From Thioglobus_B sp964558405 (GTDB taxonomy: Bacteria > Pseudomonadota > Gammaproteobacteria > PS1 > Pseudothioglobaceae): a stretch of DNA of 9,876 nt. Each line of letters starts with the position of its first letter. Position 1 is the first letter of the stretch. A model generated the notes under the pieces. The model ran no database searches, had not been told where the DNA came from, and was given only the letters and a program-made list of their open reading frames with translations. The stretch covers positions 1 through 9,876 of the forward strand of contig CAZLDG010000036.1 in the NCBI GenBank assembly GCA_964558405.1. The letters are read 5' to 3'. The position numbers were made by a program, and so were the translations under genes. This document shows, in pieces, positions 1-4,930 of this stretch.

Positions 1-2
1 CA

Positions 3-209
3 AACACTGATGTGTTTGCTGGGCAGTTAGACATGGAGCATGGCTATATCAGCGTTAAAAGTGGTCGTGAGGGCAATGCTACACAAACCAGCGTGGAAGG
101 TGTATTTGCGGCTGGCGATGTGGCAGATCATATTTACCGTCAGGCTATCACCTCAGCTGGTTCAGGCTGTATGGCGGCACTGGATGCCGAAAGATTCTTG
201 GGCGAGTAG
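3..209 (+). CDS. trxB: Thioredoxin reductase, C-terminal part (5' truncated by window edge)
   Basis: The last 68 codons of an NADPH-dependent, FAD-containing thioredoxin reductase, which reduces thioredoxin in the cytoplasm. The reading frame is open from base 3 and ends at TAG 207-209. The visible protein begins NTDVFAGQL and contains the block NATQTS followed by GVFAAGDVADHIYRQAI. This is the C-terminal FAD-binding signature (GVFAAGD) with the conserved DxxYRQAITSAGxGCMAALDAE stretch of TrxB. The CxxC redox centre and the NADPH domain lie upstream, outside the window. No convincing terminator follows; tRNA-Phe starts 46 bp downstream. Identification rests on close match to the known TrxB C-terminus and is safe. 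Confidence 0.95.
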   Translation, partial: NTDVFAGQLDMEHGYISVKSGREGNATQTSVEGVFAAGDVADHIYRQAITSAGSGCMAALDAERFLGE

Positions 210-238
210 TTTTTAGCGATATGCCCGAAATTTATCGG

Positions 239-244
239 TATAAT
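239..244 (+). promoter_or_regulatory. -10 box TATAAT before tRNA-Phe
   Basis: A perfect TATAAT lies 11 nt before the first base of tRNA-Phe, so transcription would start about 5 nt upstream of the tRNA. No good -35 hexamer sits 16-18 nt upstream (GCGATA at 17 nt), and there is no TGn extension. The tRNA may therefore also be read from trxB. Confidence 0.45.
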
Positions 245-255
245 TTCCATTTTTT

Positions 256-331
256 GGCCACATAGCTCAGTTGGTAGAGCAAGGGATTGAAAATCCCTGT
301 GTCCCTAGTTCAATTCTAGGTGTGGCCACCA
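256..331 (+). tRNA. tRNA-Phe (anticodon GAA)
   Basis: A complete 76-nt cloverleaf. The acceptor stem GGCCACA pairs with TGTGGCC (321-327), followed by discriminator A and an encoded CCA (329-331). The D arm carries AGCTCAGTTGGTAGAGC. The anticodon stem AGGGA/TCCCT closes the loop TTGAAAA with anticodon GAA. The T arm has the normal GTTCAAT loop. It decodes UUU/UUC. It is followed after 6 nt by an intrinsic terminator. Confidence 0.97.
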
Positions 332-337
332 TCTTTC

Positions 338-368
338 AAAAAGCGCATCTATTTAGATGCGCTTTTTT
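338..368 (+). terminator. Intrinsic terminator after tRNA-Phe
   Basis: A hairpin with arms GCGCATCT (343-350) and AGATGCGC (355-362) around an ATTT loop. It is preceded by five A and followed by six T (363-368). The flanking A and T runs would let it work in both directions, but on the plus strand it ends the tRNA-Phe transcript. Confidence 0.88.
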
Positions 369-369
369 A

Positions 370-398
370 TTGGCGAAAAACATGGGGAGTGATATAAT
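370..398 (+). promoter_or_regulatory. Extended -10 promoter for the 466 gene
   Basis: TTGGCG (370-375), a 17-nt spacer and TATAAT (393-398) preceded by TGA, giving an extended -10 motif. Start is expected near 405, leaving a leader of about 60 nt before the GTG at 466. The 12-mer TGATATAATAAC here (390-401) recurs exactly in the promoter of the 872 gene (772-783). Confidence 0.6.
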
Positions 399-424
399 AA
401 CCCTATAAATACAGGGTTTTTTAA

Positions 425-445
425 TGGGCGAAATTTAATCGCCTA
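425..445 (+). other. Leader hairpin upstream of the 466 gene
   Basis: TGGGCGA (425-431) pairs with TCGCCTA (439-445), one G·U included, around a 7-nt AT loop. It would lie inside the 5' leader of the 466 transcript, about 20 nt before the start codon. Its function is unknown. There is no T run after it, so it is not a terminator. Confidence 0.35.
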
Positions 446-465
446 AGCATCATCAGAATACCGTT

Positions 466-714
466 GTGATTAAAGTACTTTTCCTGCTGGCAACAATAGC
501 CTCTGGCTCAGTGGCTGCTGAGACCTATGTATTAACTACGCATCGAAACGACACCACCCAGGTAAACAATCACTTTCCTTGTCAAAGCATGGAGCACTGC
601 TTGAGTCTACTTAAAGATATAGAAAGCCAAAGACCTGACGAGGCTTGTCATTTTATCGATATTCGTAAGGATGGCGACTTGGTGTATCGTCAGTTTTATA
701 CTGCCAGTCAATAG
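466..714 (+). CDS. Small exported protein of unknown function, 82 aa, three cysteines
   Basis: I do not recognise the family. The protein has a clear Sec-type N-terminus: a lysine at position 3, a hydrophobic core VLFLLATIA, and a likely cleavage after VAA at residue 18. That leaves a mature chain of about 64 residues. It has three cysteines (C39, C45, C61); two could form a disulfide in the periplasm and leave one free. The C-terminal half (CHFIDIRKDGDLVYRQF) looks like a beta hairpin. The start is GTG. No good Shine-Dalgarno is visible, and an in-frame ATG at 424 is blocked by a stop, so GTG is the only reasonable start. A good promoter lies upstream (370-398). It stands alone, between tRNA-Phe and another small exported gene. 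That it is a real gene rests on the signal peptide and promoter; the function is open. Confidence 0.6.
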   Translation: MIKVLFLLATIASGSVAAETYVLTTHRNDTTQVNNHFPCQSMEHCLSLLKDIESQRPDEACHFIDIRKDGDLVYRQFYTASQ

Positions 715-752
715 CGCTAGATTGTATATAAGAAAATTATTATATTATAAAC

Positions 753-780
753 TTGACATATTAGAGTTTTATGATATAAT
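753..780 (+). promoter_or_regulatory. Near-perfect sigma-70 promoter for the 872 gene
   Basis: TTGACA (753-758), a 16-nt spacer and TATAAT (775-780) with a TGA extension just before it. This is the strongest promoter in the window by consensus. Start is expected near 787, at the foot of the hairpin leader 788-843. Confidence 0.82.
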
Positions 781-787
781 AACTTCC

Positions 788-843
788 ATCTAGCCATCTC
801 CCCCCAAGAATTATTCTCTCCTCAAGAGATAAGGTGGCTAGAT
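788..843 (+). other. Long hairpin leader (element A) of the 872 gene
   Basis: ATCTAGCCATCT (788-799) pairs with AGGTGGCTAGAT (832-843) in 12 pairs with one G·U. The 32-nt loop starts with a run of six C (800-805). It also holds a small inner hairpin, TCTCT-CCTCA-AGAGA (815-829). The transcript would begin at the foot of this structure and reach the ATG 28 nt after it. It has no T tail, so it is not a terminator. It could stabilise the mRNA, bind a regulator, or expose its C-rich loops to another RNA. A related element lies at 1595-1680. Confidence 0.6.
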
Positions 844-871
844 ACCCCTTTTGATACAACGCATAAATACA

Positions 872-1108
872 ATGAAAAAAATTCTCGCTACATTAACTCT
901 AACCTGGATGGCAACAACAGCAAGCGCGCTTGATAATAATATTCAGCCCTATGGTGTGTTTAATCCTGTGGTGATGTTTGAGAATGTGAGCAATTCAGCA
1001 GACGATGCGTTTTATAACTACGGTAATCAAGGCTATGATTTCGTGGTTGCAGCAGTTGAACTACCTGTATTTCAGGCGCCTAGACAGCTAGCAGCGTTAG
1101 AGCGCTAA
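872..1108 (+). CDS. Small exported protein of unknown function, 78 aa
   Basis: I do not recognise the family. MKKILATLTLTWMATTASA is a normal signal peptide with cleavage after ASA, leaving about 59 residues. The first half of the mature chain is rich in Asn, Tyr, Phe and Gly (PYGVFNP, YNYGNQGYDF). The second half is plain and ends RQLAALER. There are no cysteines. The Asn/aromatic bias loosely recalls the sulfur globule proteins of sulfur-oxidising gammaproteobacteria, but this is only an impression. I chose ATG 872 over an in-frame TTG at 851 because it begins the signal peptide exactly. No Shine-Dalgarno is visible. The very strong promoter and hairpin leader upstream suggest abundant or tightly controlled expression. 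It converges on the 1120-1506 gene with 11 bp between them. Confidence 0.65.
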   Translation: MKKILATLTLTWMATTASALDNNIQPYGVFNPVVMFENVSNSADDAFYNYGNQGYDFVVAAVELPVFQAPRQLAALER

Positions 1109-1109
1109 T

Positions 1110-1126
1110 TCAATAGAGCCTATTGA
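1110..1126. repeat. Short inverted repeat between convergent genes
   Basis: TCAATAG and CTATTGA around AGC form a perfect 7-bp hairpin over the gap and the stop codon of the minus-strand gene. There is no T run on either side. It may act as a weak, RNA-protecting or rho-assisted 3' end; an intrinsic terminator is unlikely. Confidence 0.3.
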
Positions 1127-1506
1127 TAGGCCACAGCAGCATTAATTGCAACCGTGCTTGGTTGCTCAAGCAGATCACTACGAACACGAATTCTTAACTT
1201 GTCAGAGGCAGGCTTGTTTAGCATGCGCGTGGTAAAGCTCTTGCCTTGATGCGATAGCTTGACTCGATAACCTTGTAGAACTTTAGAATTTTGTTTTTGG
1301 TAGCTAACCTGATAGCAGCCCGGCGCTTGTGATTGACAAGGTGTTATGACCTTTTGTACCGTATAGTTCATATAGATTGGTTCAACATTGTGAATATCGG
1401 CATCAATAATTTGGGTGTTGGCCTGTGCACTACTAAAGAGACTAAGTAGCAGGGTGAATACTGCAGCGATACCGCTGTACGGGGCCTTGAACATCTGTTT
1501 TTGCAT
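1120..1506 (-). CDS. Exported protein, resembles glycine-zipper 2TM (17 kDa antigen type) proteins without the zipper
   Basis: 128 aa with a signal peptide (hydrophobic core GIAAVFTLLLSLFSS, cleavage after AQA at residue 29). The mature part opens with DADIHNVEPIYMNYTVQ and has a cysteine pair, C57 and C64. It then runs into QGYRVKLSHQGKSFTTRM (78-95) and LRIRVR (104-109). The order 'VEPIY… C… GYxVxxxxxGxxFxTRM … LRVRV' is what I know from periplasmic or outer-membrane proteins with a Rick_17kDa/glycine-zipper 2TM domain. Those normally have a Gly-rich two-helix block in the middle, and here it is absent. This is by recollection of the family pattern and not a proven homology. The ATG at 1506 has an AAGGA about 12 nt upstream, a somewhat long spacing. 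Upstream lies the 1555-1588 palindrome. Confidence 0.7.
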   Translation of the reverse strand: MQKQMFKAPYSGIAAVFTLLLSLFSSAQANTQIIDADIHNVEPIYMNYTVQKVITPCQSQAPGCYQVSYQKQNSKVLQGYRVKLSHQGKSFTTRMLNKPASDKLRIRVRSDLLEQPSTVAINAAVAYQ

Positions 1507-1554
1507 ACTTGCTTACAATCCTTTTTTTAGTTTCTTATGGAAACTATATTAAAT

Positions 1555-1588
1555 TTTTCTAATATTATGTTATAATAATATTAGAAAA
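1555..1588. promoter_or_regulatory. 14-bp-arm palindrome over an extended -10 box
   Basis: TTTTCTAATATTAT (1555-1568) and its exact reverse complement (1575-1588) flank GTTATA. The centre contains TGTTATAAT on the plus strand (extended -10, 1568-1576; no clear -35), which would drive element B. The palindrome also lies about 50 bp upstream of the minus-strand gene starting at 1506. The position suits an operator for one or both directions. The regulator is unknown. Confidence 0.5.
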
Positions 1589-1594
1589 TCATGT

Positions 1595-1680
1595 TCTCTC
1601 CCCCAGAGACTCTTATCGTGGTTTTCTTAATAGGTGGTCGTTTTTTTTATTCTCCTCAAGTTTAGTTAGGCGGCCACCTA
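1595..1680 (+). other. Leader-like RNA element (element B), related in design to 788-843
   Basis: First a small hairpin TCTCT-CCCCC-AGAGA (1595-1609), 13 of 15 bases the same as the inner hairpin of element A. Then TAGGTGGTCG (1631-1640) pairs with CGGCCACCTA (1671-1680), one G·U, around a 30-nt loop. The loop holds TCTCCTCAAG (1651-1660), close to the loop sequence of element A. An eight-T run (1641-1648) sits in the loop. The features come in the same order as in A: a TGnTATAAT box upstream, a C run, a CTCCTCAAG-type motif, then RGGYGGCY. No gene follows. Confidence 0.45.
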
Positions 1681-1813
1681 CTTCTATTTTTCGTATTGTG
1701 AAAACCTTCACGACGTAGTCATCATAGCTGTTTGCAAGAGGATTGCAACACTATCATTAAAGCATAATTTTATGATATGGTTATATAACGCGACTTAGAT
1801 GGCCAAAAAGCCT
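1681..1813. other. Rest of the gene-free interval between 1506 and 1814
   Basis: Together with the two elements above this completes a 307-bp stretch with no gene. On the plus strand a GTG at 1698 opens only six codons (MKTFTT, stop 1716-1718). A hairpin TTGCAA-GAGGA-TTGCAA (1732-1748) exposes a GGA in its loop. The rest is AT-rich. I see no convincing intrinsic terminator for the ygfB operon that ends at 1814; GGC-CAAAAA-GCC near 1801-1812 is only a 3-bp stem. Confidence 0.5.
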
Positions 1814-2371
1814 TTAGTGTAGGGTCTCAGGCGATATATAGTCTTGCTTTGAAGGCTGTAGACTTTCTTGAATAAACAGCACGCCCATGCGCACAAACTC
1901 AACAATTTCAGCCAAGTCTTGAGCGTTTTGATCGTCCTCAATCAAACTGGTGTCTAGTTTAGAGATTTCACTAAAGTCTTTAATCATCTCCAGCACCTCT
2001 TCATCATGTGTGGAGATCTTTTGCAGACCTAGGCCAACCAAAAATCCTTGGCACCACTGGATCAGTGTGTCGGCCTGCTCGCCAAGTCGCGCCTGTTCAT
2101 CGGCAATTAGCAGGCTAAAGTTCAGTGTAGGATCACTTAGACCCGACAGAGTCTCGTTGAAAATCCTCGCCAAGGTTTCGTGCGCAGCTTTTTCGTTGAG
2201 GTTGTTCAGATCAATACTCACCAGTACCTCGCCCAGCCAATCGTCTAGTTGAATCTCGGGCTTGACACAAGCAAAGCCGCATAAGATGCCGTGAGCGCTA
2301 GAGAGTGTGTCATCGGTATTTAGACCAAATAACAGCGATTTGTGCTGATCGTAGTCAAGCACACTGCTCAT
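1814..2371 (-). CDS. ygfB: UPF0149 family protein YgfB
   Basis: 185 aa, the usual length for this all-helical cytoplasmic family. Recognised from the N-terminal helix pattern SSAHGILCGFACV (24-36), the middle block LSGLSDPTLNFSLLIADE followed by LIQWCQGFLVGLGL (103-116), and the C-terminal EIVEFVRMGVLFIQESL. In Pseudomonas aeruginosa, YgfB modulates expression of a peptidoglycan amidase gene and so beta-lactam tolerance; whether that holds here is unknown. The start codon overlaps the pyrB stop by 4 nt (ATGA), so it is the last gene of the mltB-ruvX-pyrB operon. In E. coli ygfB instead leads the pepP-ubiH cluster, so this placement is unusual. Confidence 0.9.
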   Translation of the reverse strand: MSSVLDYDQHKSLLFGLNTDDTLSSAHGILCGFACVKPEIQLDDWLGEVLVSIDLNNLNEKAAHETLARIFNETLSGLSDPTLNFSLLIADEQARLGEQADTLIQWCQGFLVGLGLQKISTHDEEVLEMIKDFSEISKLDTSLIEDDQNAQDLAEIVEFVRMGVLFIQESLQPSKQDYISPETLH

Positions 2372-3330
2372 GACTTGCCTGCTAGGATTTCCATCACCGC
2401 CATGCGCACAGCAATACCATTGGTAACTTGCTGGAGAATAACCGATTGCGGGCCATCGGCCACACCAGAATCAATTTCAACACCACGATTAATCGGACCT
2501 GGATGCATGACAATCGCATCAGGCTTAGCCAGTAGTAGGCGTTCAGGTGTAAGACCGTAACTCTCGAAATATTCCTGCTCGTTAGGAATCTCGGCAGCCA
2601 GCATGCGTTCTTTTTGTAGACGCAGCATAATAATAACATCGGCGTCTTTAACGCCTTCATCCATCTGCTCAAAGCGCTTGATGACACCATTGTGCTCAAC
2701 ATCGTATTGCAGGCCAGCCGGCGCAATTAAGCGAATATCGGTAGTGCCCAAGGTTTTTAGCGCCTGAATGCCAGAGTGTGCCACACGAGAATGTTTAATA
2801 TCGCCCACAATTGCCACTGACAAATTCTCAAAGCCTTGTTTGTGTTGGCGAATGGTAAGCATGTCTAGTAGTGCCTGAGTTGGGTGAGCATTAACTCCAT
2901 CTCCTGCATTGAGAATCGCAACACCTTCTAGGTTCTCGGCCACGTGGTGTGGCAAGCCGTTTTGATTGTGACGAATCACAAACATATCGATTTGCATGGC
3001 CTTAAGCGTTTGCATGGTGTCTAGCAGCGCTTCGTTTTTCTTCAACGCCGAGTTTGCCAAGTCAACATTAATCACCTTGGCACTGGTGCGCTTGGCCGCA
3101 ATCTCGAAAGTATTACGGGTACGGGTTGATGGTTCAAAAAATAAATTGGCCACCGACATATCGTCCAAGGCTTTGGATTTTTGTAGTTTGCCTTGTTGGT
3201 CTAATAGGCCATCGGCCACGTTCAAGATATGAGTAATCTGCTCTTTGGATAAGCCTTCCAGACCTAAAAGATGAATTAGCTTGCCGTTGTTATCAAGTTG
3301 GGCGTCGTTGCTAATCGAAACTTTTTTCAT
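2368..3330 (-). CDS. pyrB: Aspartate carbamoyltransferase, catalytic chain
   Basis: 320 aa. Joins carbamoyl phosphate and aspartate to give N-carbamoyl-aspartate, the committed step of pyrimidine synthesis. The carbamoyl-phosphate loop EPSTRTRNTFE (66-76), the catalytic-loop lysine in KKNE (97-100; the usual motif is KKGE, so Gly is Asn here), HPTQALLDMLTI (149-160), VGDIKHSRVAHS (175-186) and the C-terminal HPGPINRGVEI (276-286) are all present. It resembles the Pseudomonas-type chain. No regulatory subunit gene (pyrI), pyrR or pyrC is adjacent. Its start lies 20 nt inside ruvX and its stop overlaps ygfB, so translation is probably coupled along the operon. Confidence 0.97.
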   Translation of the reverse strand: MKKVSISNDAQLDNNGKLIHLLGLEGLSKEQITHILNVADGLLDQQGKLQKSKALDDMSVANLFFEPSTRTRNTFEIAAKRTSAKVINVDLANSALKKNEALLDTMQTLKAMQIDMFVIRHNQNGLPHHVAENLEGVAILNAGDGVNAHPTQALLDMLTIRQHKQGFENLSVAIVGDIKHSRVAHSGIQALKTLGTTDIRLIAPAGLQYDVEHNGVIKRFEQMDEGVKDADVIIMLRLQKERMLAAEIPNEQEYFESYGLTPERLLLAKPDAIVMHPGPINRGVEIDSGVADGPQSVILQQVTNGIAVRMAVMEILAGKS

Positions 3331-3736
3331 TTAAGTAGCTCTGCAGGATAATTTGTGATGATTGTTTATCAACTTCGCCACGTTTGGCGTTTGGATGATA
3401 ATGATTGTATTTTAGTTGTTTTTTGGCGTCAAAGGAAGACAAATACTCATCAATAAACACCACATCAATCCCGTATCGATCGTGCAGTTTTCGGCCAAAA
3501 GCACGCGCCACAAAAGTCATTTCTTGTTCTTTGCCGTCTTGATCATAAGGCAGGCCTACCACGAACAAAGTGGCATTATGCGCCTGGATGACCTTATCGA
3601 ACGCCGCCCAGTCAATAGCGCCGTTTTTATGATTATTAACCACCTCAAGGCCACTGGCGTGCTGGGTTAGACTATTGGCAATGGCAATACCGGTGCGTTT
3701 GGTGCCAACATCAAAACCTAAATACGTTTCAATCAT
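3311..3736 (-). CDS. ruvX: RuvX/YqgF, Holliday junction resolvase-like nuclease
   Basis: 141 aa, RNase H fold. YLGFDVGTKRTGIA (5-18) carries the first acidic residue D9. FIDEYLSSFDAKKQL (94-108) carries the DE pair (96-97) with the SS signature. GEVDKQSSQIILQSYL (120-135) carries D123. These are the positions expected to hold the metal-binding acids of this family. It is implicated in processing the 5' end of 16S rRNA precursor and in recombination, and acts in the cytoplasm. Its ATG overlaps the transglycosylase stop by 4 nt and its end overlaps the pyrB start. ruvX next to pyrB is a conserved arrangement in gammaproteobacteria; here yqgE and pyrR are missing from between or before them. Confidence 0.95.
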   Translation of the reverse strand: MIETYLGFDVGTKRTGIAIANSLTQHASGLEVVNNHKNGAIDWAAFDKVIQAHNATLFVVGLPYDQDGKEQEMTFVARAFGRKLHDRYGIDVVFIDEYLSSFDAKKQLKYNHYHPNAKRGEVDKQSSQIILQSYLNEKSFD

Positions 3737-4914
3737 TGTAATTGCTCTAAGAGTTGACGACCAACATAACCATCAATTGGCAGCTGTTGGGATTGTTGAT
3801 AGTCTCGGGTTGCTTGTCGAGTCTTGGGGCCAGAGATACCATCAGCCTCTCCTGCGTCAAAGCCCAAAGTATTTAGCTGAGTTTGAATGTGGTGAATGTC
3901 ATCACGACTGAGCGATGGCTCAATAATAGGCTGGGCCAATAACTCTTTGGCACCGGCAAGTCGATCGGATAGATGACCAACCGATAGTGCGTATAGCAGT
4001 GAACGATTCCACTTGAGAATAACGCGAAAGTTTGCATAGACCAAGAATGCTGGACCGCGATAACCCATTGGCAGCACTAAGGCTGTTGGCACCTTTGCTA
4101 TTGGCAGGTTCGAGCCATCTGCTTGTCTTACTCCCAGCGCCTGCCAAGCACTTAGCGGCTTTTTGTGTTGTAGGCTGGCCAGTTGATAATCAAAGCCTTC
4201 TGGTAATGTAACTTCACGACCCCAACGATAACCACGCTGCCAGCCCAAAGCCTGCAAGAAATTGGCAGCCGAGGCAAAGATATCGGCCTTAGAATGCCAT
4301 AGGTCGATTTTGCCATCGCCATTGGCATCAACACCATAAGCGGCCACGTTACTGGGCATAAATTGCACACCACCCATAGCGCCCGCCCAAGAGCCTTTTG
4401 CATCACTTGGGATTTTGCCTTGATCAATCAGGGACAATAACACCAGCAGCTCTCGAGTAAAAAATTCAGAGCGACGTGCATCAAAGCCCAAAGTGGCCAA
4501 AGATCTGACCAGGCTTAAGTTGCCAGTATTGTTGCCAAAGTTGGATTCCAGGCCCCAAAAGGCCACAATCACGTGAGGCGGCACCCCATACTGCTGATAG
4601 AGTTTTTGCAACAGGTCTTGATGTTCTTGTAGTGCTTTTTTGCCGTTTTTCAGGCGATATGGGCTGACTCTTGCTGGCAGGTAGCGCCAAAAATTCTGGC
4701 TAAATTCAGCCTGAGAACGATCCAGTTCAATGACCCTGGGGTTGGGTGTTAGTCCGCCTAGTGTTTGCGCCAGTGTTTGTGTTGATACGCCTTGCTCAAG
4801 TGCCTGAGAATGTACCTGTTCTAGATAGGTATTAAAATTATCTGTGGATAAGTCTTGGGTATCATTGGCAATAGCAATGAAGGGAAACAGTAGACAAAGA
4901 ATCAGTCGCGACAT
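3733..4914 (-). CDS. Lytic murein transglycosylase (MltB/GH103 type) with peptidoglycan-binding domain
   Basis: 393 aa, exported. Cuts the MurNAc-GlcNAc bond of peptidoglycan with formation of anhydroMurNAc. The signal peptide is MSRLILCLLFPFIAIA, without a lipobox, so the enzyme is soluble and periplasmic. The SLT_2 catalytic domain spans about 25-325: VAFWGLESNFG (117-127) holds the likely catalytic glutamate E123, and SWAGAMGGVQFMPS (175-188) and DANGDGKIDLW (196-206) are family hallmarks. A C-terminal PG_binding_1 repeat follows at about 336-392 (IQTQLNTLGFDAGEADG, DGYVGRQLL). E. coli MltB is a lipoprotein without this repeat, so this is the MltB-like soluble type. First gene of the operon. 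No Shine-Dalgarno precedes the ATG; TATAAT lies 6 nt upstream of it. Confidence 0.93.
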   Translation of the reverse strand: MSRLILCLLFPFIAIANDTQDLSTDNFNTYLEQVHSQALEQGVSTQTLAQTLGGLTPNPRVIELDRSQAEFSQNFWRYLPARVSPYRLKNGKKALQEHQDLLQKLYQQYGVPPHVIVAFWGLESNFGNNTGNLSLVRSLATLGFDARRSEFFTRELLVLLSLIDQGKIPSDAKGSWAGAMGGVQFMPSNVAAYGVDANGDGKIDLWHSKADIFASAANFLQALGWQRGYRWGREVTLPEGFDYQLASLQHKKPLSAWQALGVRQADGSNLPIAKVPTALVLPMGYRGPAFLVYANFRVILKWNRSLLYALSVGHLSDRLAGAKELLAQPIIEPSLSRDDIHHIQTQLNTLGFDAGEADGISGPKTRQATRDYQQSQQLPIDGYVGRQLLEQLQ

Positions 4915-4920
4915 GGTGAA

Positions 4921-4930
4921 ATTATATAAT
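4921..4930. promoter_or_regulatory. Palindromic ATTATATAAT between divergent mltB-type gene and apbE
   Basis: ATTATATAAT is its own reverse complement and so offers TATAAT on both strands, in a gap of only 14 bp between two start codons. On the minus strand the box (4926-4921) ends 6 nt before the A of the transglycosylase ATG, which is where transcription would be expected to start. On the plus strand it overlaps the apbE ATG and is less useful. No good -35 is visible on either side. Confidence 0.4.

Noticed and set aside
256..331. tRNA-Phe as attachment site of an integrated element
   Set aside because: No integrase gene and no second copy of the tRNA 3' end is visible in the window.
399..422. 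AACCCT / AGGGTT hairpin followed by a T run, looking like a second terminator
   Set aside because: Only six pairs, mostly weak, and it lies directly on the -10 and expected start of the 466 promoter. The real tRNA-Phe terminator is 338-368.
851..871. TTG start giving an 85-aa form of the 872 protein
   Set aside because: The signal peptide begins exactly at ATG 872; the extra seven residues (IQRINT…) would spoil it and there is no ribosome-binding site.
1732..1748. TTGCAA-GAGGA-TTGCAA hairpin as a CsrA-type site
   Set aside because: A GGA in a hairpin loop is suggestive, but it is a single short copy in AT-rich non-coding DNA, with no transcript or start codon known nearby.
2342..4690. Several open frames inside ygfB, pyrB, ruvX and the transglycosylase on either strand
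   Set aside because: They lie wholly inside strongly supported genes, have low-complexity or codon-shadow translations, and no ribosome-binding sites.
4925..4930. Plus-strand TATAAT as the apbE promoter
   Set aside because: It overlaps the ATG, so transcription would start inside the coding region and lose the lipoprotein start; no good -35 is present.
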